Under the pieces are notes generated by a model. The model saw only the letters and a program-made list of their open reading frames with translations, ran no database searches and was not told the DNA's origin. Both the position numbers and the translations under genes were made by a program. DNA of 64,000 nucleotides from JBKHXF01 sp046566145 (lineage in GTDB: Bacteria; Actinomycetota; Nitriliruptoria; Nitriliruptorales; Nitriliruptoraceae). Positions 59,544-64,000 of the stretch are shown piece by piece. The first letter of the stretch is position 1, and each line of letters opens with the position of its first letter. The stretch lies in NCBI GenBank assembly GCA_046566145.1, contig JBKHXF010000019.1, forward strand, positions 21,534-85,533, given 5' to 3'.

Positions 59544-61121
59544 ATGTTCCGACGCTCCTTCCTCGCCGCGTTGACCAGCGCGGCGCTCGTGACCGCCACG
59601 GCCTCCCCGGTCGCGGCGATCGACCAGCGGGAGGGCCGCGCCGAGGCCACCGCGATCTCCTTCGCCGCCTTCGGGCAGGAGCCGCTGACGCTCACCATCG
59701 GCGCGTCCGACGCCGCCGTGGGCCCGACCGAGCTCTCGGCCGCCGCCACCGCGTTGAGCCTGCTCGGCGAGGGCGCGTCGGTGACCCTCACGTCGGGCTC
59801 GGAGCGCGACCCCGCCGAGGGTGACGGGTGCCAGACGCCCGACGTTCCCGTCGACGGCCTCGACATCGGCCTCGGCTGCACCGTCGCCGAGGGCGACGTC
59901 GCCGACCCGTCCGCCACGGCCACCGCGACCCTCGCGGGCGTGTCGCTGAACGGTGACCTCGTCCCGGCGCTGGTCGACGCCCTGCTGGTGCCCATCGAGG
60001 AGCAGGTCCTCGCGGCCCTCGACGAGGCGGCCGGCCAGGTCGCCGGCGCGACCGGCACCGTGACCCAGCCCGTCATCGAGCAGCTGCAGCCCGCGTGCTT
60101 CCAGGCGCTCGAGGCGATCACCGGGCCGGCCACCGACGGCATCGGCCCGGTCATCGACCAGATCAACGACAACCTCCCCGGCGAGCTCTCCGGCCCCGCC
60201 GAGACCATCTCCGACTCGTTCGTCCAGAACGCCGAACAGCTCCCCGGCGCGTGCGCGGCGCTGTTCGACCTCGTCCTGACCCCGCCGAGCATCGCCGACC
60301 TCAGCGCCGAGATCCGTGGGCTGCTGGCCGACGCGCTGGCCGACCGCGACCTGCTGGCCCTCACGGTCGGCGACTCGACGTCCACCGTCGGACCCGACGG
60401 CGCCGACTGGGCCGCCGACGCGCAGGCCGCCACCGTCACCCTGACGCTCCCGTCGCTGGCGGACCTGGTCGGCATCCTCGAGGGCATCTCGATAGAGCTG
60501 GTCGAGGGGGTCATCGACGAGGTCGCGGGCACCGTCCTCGGGCTCGAGGGCATCGCCGTCCCGGCGCTCGCCGACGTCATCGACCCGGTCCTCGAGGCGC
60601 TCCCGATCGCCCTGCCCGACCTGCTGACCTCCACCGACCCGCTGCTCACGCTGCAGGTCCTGCCGGGCGTCGCCTCCGTGAGCGTCCCGACCGGTGGCGG
60701 GACGGCGGTGCGCTCGGCCGACGCCGCCCTGGTGCGGGCCACCGTCGCCGAGGCGCTCGGCGAGCTCTTCGGCCAGGACGAGCTCGAGGTGTCGGTGTCG
60801 CCCGGCGACTCCGTGACCCTGTTCGAGGGGACGCCGCTCGAGTCCACGCTGGCCTCCGGTGACGTCGAGGAGTTCGACGAGACCTCCGGCAGCATCACGC
60901 TCGCGGGCGTGCGGACCGCCGCCGCCGACCTCGCCCTGTTCACGGGCCTCGAAGGTGGCGTCGAGATCGTCGCCGGCGCGGTCGAGGCCGCCGCCGGGGT
61001 CGGCTCGTTCACCGCCGGCGGCCCCGACCCCGAGGGTGAGCTGCCCGTGACGGGTGGCGGCGCGGCGCTCGCCGGGCTCGCCCTGCTCGGCTCCGCAGCC
61101 GCGTTGCGCCGCCGGCGCTGA
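59544..61121 (+). CDS. Sortase-anchored (LPVTG) cell-surface protein
   Basis: The 525-residue protein has a signal peptide (FLAALTSAALVTATASPVAA). The body is acidic, Ala/Leu/Val-rich and beta-prone with four Cys (DGCQTP, GLGCTV, QPACFQ, PGACAA). The cell-wall sorting signal is LPVTG, then a membrane helix AALAGLALLGSAAAL, then RRRR. Sortase would link it to peptidoglycan. No domain name can be given. ATG 59544 follows GGGGGG. A strong terminator follows the stop. Confidence 0.85.
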   Translation: MFRRSFLAALTSAALVTATASPVAAIDQREGRAEATAISFAAFGQEPLTLTIGASDAAVGPTELSAAATALSLLGEGASVTLTSGSERDPAEGDGCQTPDVPVDGLDIGLGCTVAEGDVADPSATATATLAGVSLNGDLVPALVDALLVPIEEQVLAALDEAAGQVAGATGTVTQPVIEQLQPACFQALEAITGPATDGIGPVIDQINDNLPGELSGPAETISDSFVQNAEQLPGACAALFDLVLTPPSIADLSAEIRGLLADALADRDLLALTVGDSTSTVGPDGADWAADAQAATVTLTLPSLADLVGILEGISIELVEGVIDEVAGTVLGLEGIAVPALADVIDPVLEALPIALPDLLTSTDPLLTLQVLPGVASVSVPTGGGTAVRSADAALVRATVAEALGELFGQDELEVSVSPGDSVTLFEGTPLESTLASGDVEEFDETSGSITLAGVRTAAADLALFTGLEGGVEIVAGAVEAAAGVGSFTAGGPDPEGELPVTGGGAALAGLALLGSAAALRRRR

Positions 61122-61147
61122 GGCACCGCACCACCCTGCAGCACCAC

Positions 61148-61176
61148 GGACCCCGCCGGCAGCGCCGGCGGGGTCC
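61148..61176 (+). terminator. 13-bp-stem terminator after the LPVTG gene
   Basis: GGACCCCGCCGGC (61148-61160) pairs with 61164-61176 around AGC. It ends seven bases before the TACGGT box of the next gene. Confidence 0.8.
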
Positions 61177-61182
61177 GCGGCG

Positions 61183-61188
61183 TACGGT
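61183..61188 (+). promoter_or_regulatory. Putative -10 hexamer TACGGT for the VWA gene
   Basis: TACGGT ends seven bases before GTG 61196, directly after the terminator, so the VWA mRNA is probably leaderless. Confidence 0.45.
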
Positions 61189-61195
61189 GCCCCGC

Positions 61196-63109
61196 GTGGA
61201 CGCGCGCTACCGCCGCTGGGACGGCACCCAGGACCCCTTCGACGACCCGGTCGACACCGCCGGCGTCCTCGAGGAGCTCAGCCACGACATCCTCCACGGC
61301 TTCGGGGCCCGTGACGCCCTCGAGCGGCTGCTGCGCGAGGGGTTCCGGGACCGCGTCGGTCTCGACGACATCCGCCGGCGCGTCCGGGCCCAGCGGGAGC
61401 TCGCCGAGCGCCGGGCCGGCGGCAGCCCCTTCGACGCGGTCGCCGACGAACTGCAGGAGATCGTCGACCTCGAGCGCGCCGAGCTGCAGGGTCGCGACGA
61501 CGTCGACGCCGCCTTCGCCGAGCTCGCGCTCGACACGCTCCCCGACGACCCGGCCGGACGGTTCCGAGCGCTGCGCCAGCACCCGTTCGCGTCGGACGAG
61601 GCCCGCCGGCGGTTCGAGGAGCTGCAGGACCGGCTGCGGCAGCAGGTCCTCGACGCCACGGTCAACCAGCTCGCAGCCGGCATCCGCAACGCGACACCGG
61701 AGGACCTCGCGCGCACGCGTGAGATGCTCGCGGCCCTGAACGAGCTGGTCGCGGCCCGGGACCGCGGCGATGAGCCGGACGTCTCCGGGTTCCTCGACCG
61801 GTTCGGGGACATGTTCGGCCCGGACGTCGAGACGCTCGACGACATCCTCGCCGAGCTGGCCGAGCGGATGGCCGCGATGAGCCGGCTGCTCGCGTCCATG
61901 ACGCCCCAGCAGCGGGCGGCGCTGCAGGAGCTCATGGCCGACGTCCTGTCCGACCTCGACATGCAGGCCGAGATGGCGCAGCTGTCGGACCTGCTGCGGG
62001 AGCTCGCGCCGCACCTGCCCTGGGACCAGGCCGACCTGCGCCCCGACGGCGAGGGCGGGACGCTCTCGGAGATGCTCGACGCCGCCACACGGGTCGGCGA
62101 GCTCGAGCAGCTCGAGGAGCAGCTCGCCGGCGAGTACCACGGCGCGACCCTCGACGACGTCGACGAGGACGCCCTTCGACGCAACCTCGGCGACGACGCG
62201 CTGCGGGACCTGCGCCGGCTCAAGGCCATCGAGCGGGAGCTCGAGTCGTCCGGGGCGCTGCAGCGACACGACGGCGAGCTGACCCTGTCGCCGCGTGGTG
62301 CCCGGCTGCTGGGGGAGCGGGCCCTGGTGCACCTGCTCGACCGGGTGCGCCGCGAGCCGTCGACGACCGCCGCCGGCGCCGACCCGGAGCCGACCGGGCA
62401 GACCCGCCCGTGGACCTTCGGGGCGCGGGAGCCGATCTCGGTGACCCGCACGGTGCACAACGCCGTGCTGCGACGTGCGGCCGCCGGCGCGCGACCGGGT
62501 GACCCGGTCCGTCTGCACCCTGACGACGTGGAGGTCGTCGAGCACGAGGTCCGCCCCCGCACCGCGACCGCGCTGCTGCTCGACCTGTCGTTCTCCATGC
62601 CCCTGCAGGGCCACATCGTCCCGGCCAAGCGCATGGCCCTCGCCCTCGAGGCGCTCATCTCGGGCAAGCACCGGCAGGACTCGCTGCACCTGATCGGGTT
62701 CAGCGACTACGCCCGGCGCATGGATCCGGCGGACCTCGGGGCCCCCGGCTTCGAGCGGGTCTACGGGACCAACATGCAGCACGCGTTCCTGCTGGCCCGC
62801 CGGGTCCTCGCCGAGGACCCGCGCCCCGTCAAGCAGGTCATCATGGTCACGGACGGGGAGCCGACCGCGCACCTCGAGGGCGACCAGGCCGTCTTCAACT
62901 GGCCGCCGGTCCCCGAGACGCTCGAGAAGACCCTGCGGGAGGCCATGCGGCTCGCCCGCTCGGGCATCCGGCTCAACATCTTCCTGCTCGAGGACTCCCA
63001 CGGGCTGGTCAGCTTCGCCGAGCGGCTCGCGAAGCTCACCGGCGGCGAGGTGTTCCAGATGCGCGGCGACGACCTCGGGCGGCACATCGTCGGGTCCTAC
63101 GGCGCCTGA
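61196..63109 (+). CDS. von Willebrand factor A (VWA) domain protein, partner of the MoxR-like ATPase
   Basis: The 637-residue cytoplasmic protein has a long helical, acidic region (about residues 1-420, many ALxEL repeats). Its C-terminal VWA domain has MIDAS Asp-Ser-Ser in LLLDLSFSMPL and the later TNMQ and TDGEP ligands. VWA proteins with MoxR ATPases insert metals or assemble complexes. GTG 61196 is used; GTG 61187 overlaps the -10 box. Confidence 0.87.
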   Translation: MDARYRRWDGTQDPFDDPVDTAGVLEELSHDILHGFGARDALERLLREGFRDRVGLDDIRRRVRAQRELAERRAGGSPFDAVADELQEIVDLERAELQGRDDVDAAFAELALDTLPDDPAGRFRALRQHPFASDEARRRFEELQDRLRQQVLDATVNQLAAGIRNATPEDLARTREMLAALNELVAARDRGDEPDVSGFLDRFGDMFGPDVETLDDILAELAERMAAMSRLLASMTPQQRAALQELMADVLSDLDMQAEMAQLSDLLRELAPHLPWDQADLRPDGEGGTLSEMLDAATRVGELEQLEEQLAGEYHGATLDDVDEDALRRNLGDDALRDLRRLKAIERELESSGALQRHDGELTLSPRGARLLGERALVHLLDRVRREPSTTAAGADPEPTGQTRPWTFGAREPISVTRTVHNAVLRRAAAGARPGDPVRLHPDDVEVVEHEVRPRTATALLLDLSFSMPLQGHIVPAKRMALALEALISGKHRQDSLHLIGFSDYARRMDPADLGAPGFERVYGTNMQHAFLLARRVLAEDPRPVKQVIMVTDGEPTAHLEGDQAVFNWPPVPETLEKTLREAMRLARSGIRLNIFLLEDSHGLVSFAERLAKLTGGEVFQMRGDDLGRHIVGSYGA

Positions 63110-63273
63110 GCCCCGGCTGGTCGGGTGGCTGGTCGTCGGTATGGTGGGACCGTCCTCGCGGGCCGTACGGGTGGTGGCGGGCGCGCCGCCGGCGCGTGGG
63201 TCGAGGTCGCTGCGGGCCGTGCGGGTGGTGTCGTGCACACCGCCGGCGCGGCAGGTGCACCTGTCCACAGCAT

Positions 63274-63293
63274 GGTCGAACATGTGTTCGACC
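63274..63293. promoter_or_regulatory. LexA (SOS) box
   Basis: GGTCGAACATGTGTTCGACC has perfect 9-base arms around TG and contains the Gram-positive SOS core CGAAC-N4-GTTCG. It overlaps the -35 element of the DUF222 gene, so LexA binding would block transcription until DNA damage. Confidence 0.85.
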
Positions 63294-63316
63294 GTGTCGC
63301 AGGGTCGTTGTAAAGT
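63287..63316 (+). promoter_or_regulatory. Promoter of the DUF222 gene
   Basis: TTCGAC (63287-63292) and TAAAGT (63311-63316) are 18 bp apart. The ATG at 63324 starts seven bases after the -10 and has no ribosome site, so the transcript is probably leaderless. Confidence 0.7.
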
Positions 63317-63323
63317 CCTTCCC

Positions 63324-64000
63324 ATGCACTCGACGCAGACCCTCCCCACCACCCTCGGCGGCCCCGACGCCCCGACGCTGACCGCGTGCGCCGACACGCT
63401 GCACACCCTGTTCTCGGAGGTCGACGCGGCCGAGGTCGCGCTGATGAACGTCGTCGCGGCGACCGGCGAGGCGATCGCGACCTGCGCCGCGGAGGCCGTG
63501 GAGCGGGCCTCGCTCGAGTCCCTGCTCACGATGCTCGGCGTGACCTCTTCGGAGGGCCGGACGTACGTGCGTGCCGCCCGGCTCGTCACCGCATGCCCTG
63601 CGGTGATGTGGCTGTGGCGCCGCCGGATCCTGCGCTGGTCCCAGATCCGGCTGCTGATCTCGGAGACGTCCCGGTGCAACACCGCCCAGCTGGTCGCCCT
63701 GGACGATGCGCTGCGCGGCGAGGTCGAGACGTTGGCTGCGGCGGATGCGGACCAGGTCGACCGGATGCTCGTCGACCTCGTCGCACAGCTGCGCACCTCT
63801 GGCTCGCTGGAACGGTCGGCGGAGCGGCAGGAGACGGCCGGGTCGTGGCTCGCGATCCAACCCGACCTGTTGCACGGCCGGTCGCGGCTGTTCGGGGAGC
63901 TCACCGCCGCGGACACCGCCACCGTCGTCGCCGCCCTCGACGCACACGCCGACACCCCGCAGAACGGCCGCAAGGTCGGCGCGGTCACCCGCGCCCGGCA
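63324..64000 (+). CDS. DUF222 (13E12 repeat family) protein, cut by right edge
   Basis: The visible 225 residues start at ATG 63324 and are typical of DUF222: helical, with LESLLTMLGVTSSEGRTYVRAARLVTACPAV, then WSQIRLLISETSRCNTAQL and LLHGRSRLFGELTAADTATVVAALDA. Full proteins of this family usually end in an HNH nuclease domain, which would lie beyond the edge. Several M. tuberculosis 13E12 genes have SOS boxes, matching the LexA site here. Confidence 0.88.
   Translation, partial: MHSTQTLPTTLGGPDAPTLTACADTLHTLFSEVDAAEVALMNVVAATGEAIATCAAEAVERASLESLLTMLGVTSSEGRTYVRAARLVTACPAVMWLWRRRILRWSQIRLLISETSRCNTAQLVALDDALRGEVETLAAADADQVDRMLVDLVAQLRTSGSLERSAERQETAGSWLAIQPDLLHGRSRLFGELTAADTATVVAALDAHADTPQNGRKVGAVTRAR

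Noticed and set aside
1..64000. tRNA, rRNA, CRISPR arrays, insertion sequences or replication origin.
   Set aside because: I saw no tRNA-like cloverleaf ends, no spaced direct repeats, no transposase genes with terminal repeats and no DnaA-box cluster, though a tool-based search could still find a tRNA.

Overview
The window is 64 kb of very G+C-rich DNA (roughly three quarters G+C). Its genes are tightly packed and favour GTG and TTG starts. Actinobacterial hallmarks include a CBS-containing GuaB1-type GMP reductase, a ferrochelatase with C-terminal cluster cysteines, an MshB-like deacetylase, LytR-CpsA-Psr and sortase-type surface proteins, two primary-type sigma factors and a 13E12/DUF222 gene with an SOS box. 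A PgpH-type 7TM-HD protein together with a WS/DGAT enzyme points to a deep-branching actinobacterium (for example Nitriliruptoria, Acidimicrobiia or a relative). Sequence alone does not settle this. No rRNA, tRNA, CRISPR array, insertion sequence or prophage was seen, so this looks like chromosomal core plus modest accessory content.

Layout. 1-3.8 kb is a five-gene minus-strand operon (YceH-like, SurE, SDR, PlsC, PLD). 3.9-13 kb holds a secreted or tethered protein, an ABC exporter, an aldo/keto reductase, GuaB1 with a GH13 enzyme, a VOC protein and a holin-like membrane protein. 13.1-13.4 kb encodes a SelW/Rdx-family selenoprotein whose Sec codon is an in-frame UGA followed by a bacterial SECIS-like hairpin; a GAF-PAS histidine kinase follows. 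15.4-20.7 kb is a secreted-proteolysis island: two paralogous S1 proteases, an M20 peptidase, two tiny di-cysteine secreted peptides and an ECF sigma factor fused to a membrane anchor. 20.7-29.7 kb covers lipid and envelope functions (WS/DGAT, SppA, desaturase, Maf, LCP, enoyl-CoA hydratase), with a 27-codon relic of a tyrosine phosphatase between LCP and Maf. 29.8-35.4 kb has a response regulator, a second ECF sigma overlapping an Ig-like membrane protein, a class-V aminotransferase, a CoA-transferase and a methyltransferase relic.

35.4-50.8 kb holds a phosphatase, CopC-CopD divergent from a subtilase, coproporphyrin ferrochelatase, a PIG-L deacetylase, an EamA transporter, an alpha/beta hydrolase, CoaA, PgpH, an S1-domain protein, Lgt with two small partners, an alkyltransferase-like protein and a VOC protein. 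50.8-55.3 kb holds two RpoD-like sigma factors flanking a YibE/F membrane protein; the first has a leader of about 450 nt. 55.3-64 kb has a PP2C phosphatase, a DacB-type carboxypeptidase, a MoxR-like ATPase and VWA protein separated by an LPVTG surface protein, and an SOS-controlled, probably leaderless DUF222 gene cut by the right edge.

At DNA level two patterns recur: TA(G/C)NNT -10 hexamers in front of most first genes, sometimes only 7-9 nt from the start codon, and a strong excess of the palindrome CGCCGGCG in several genes.
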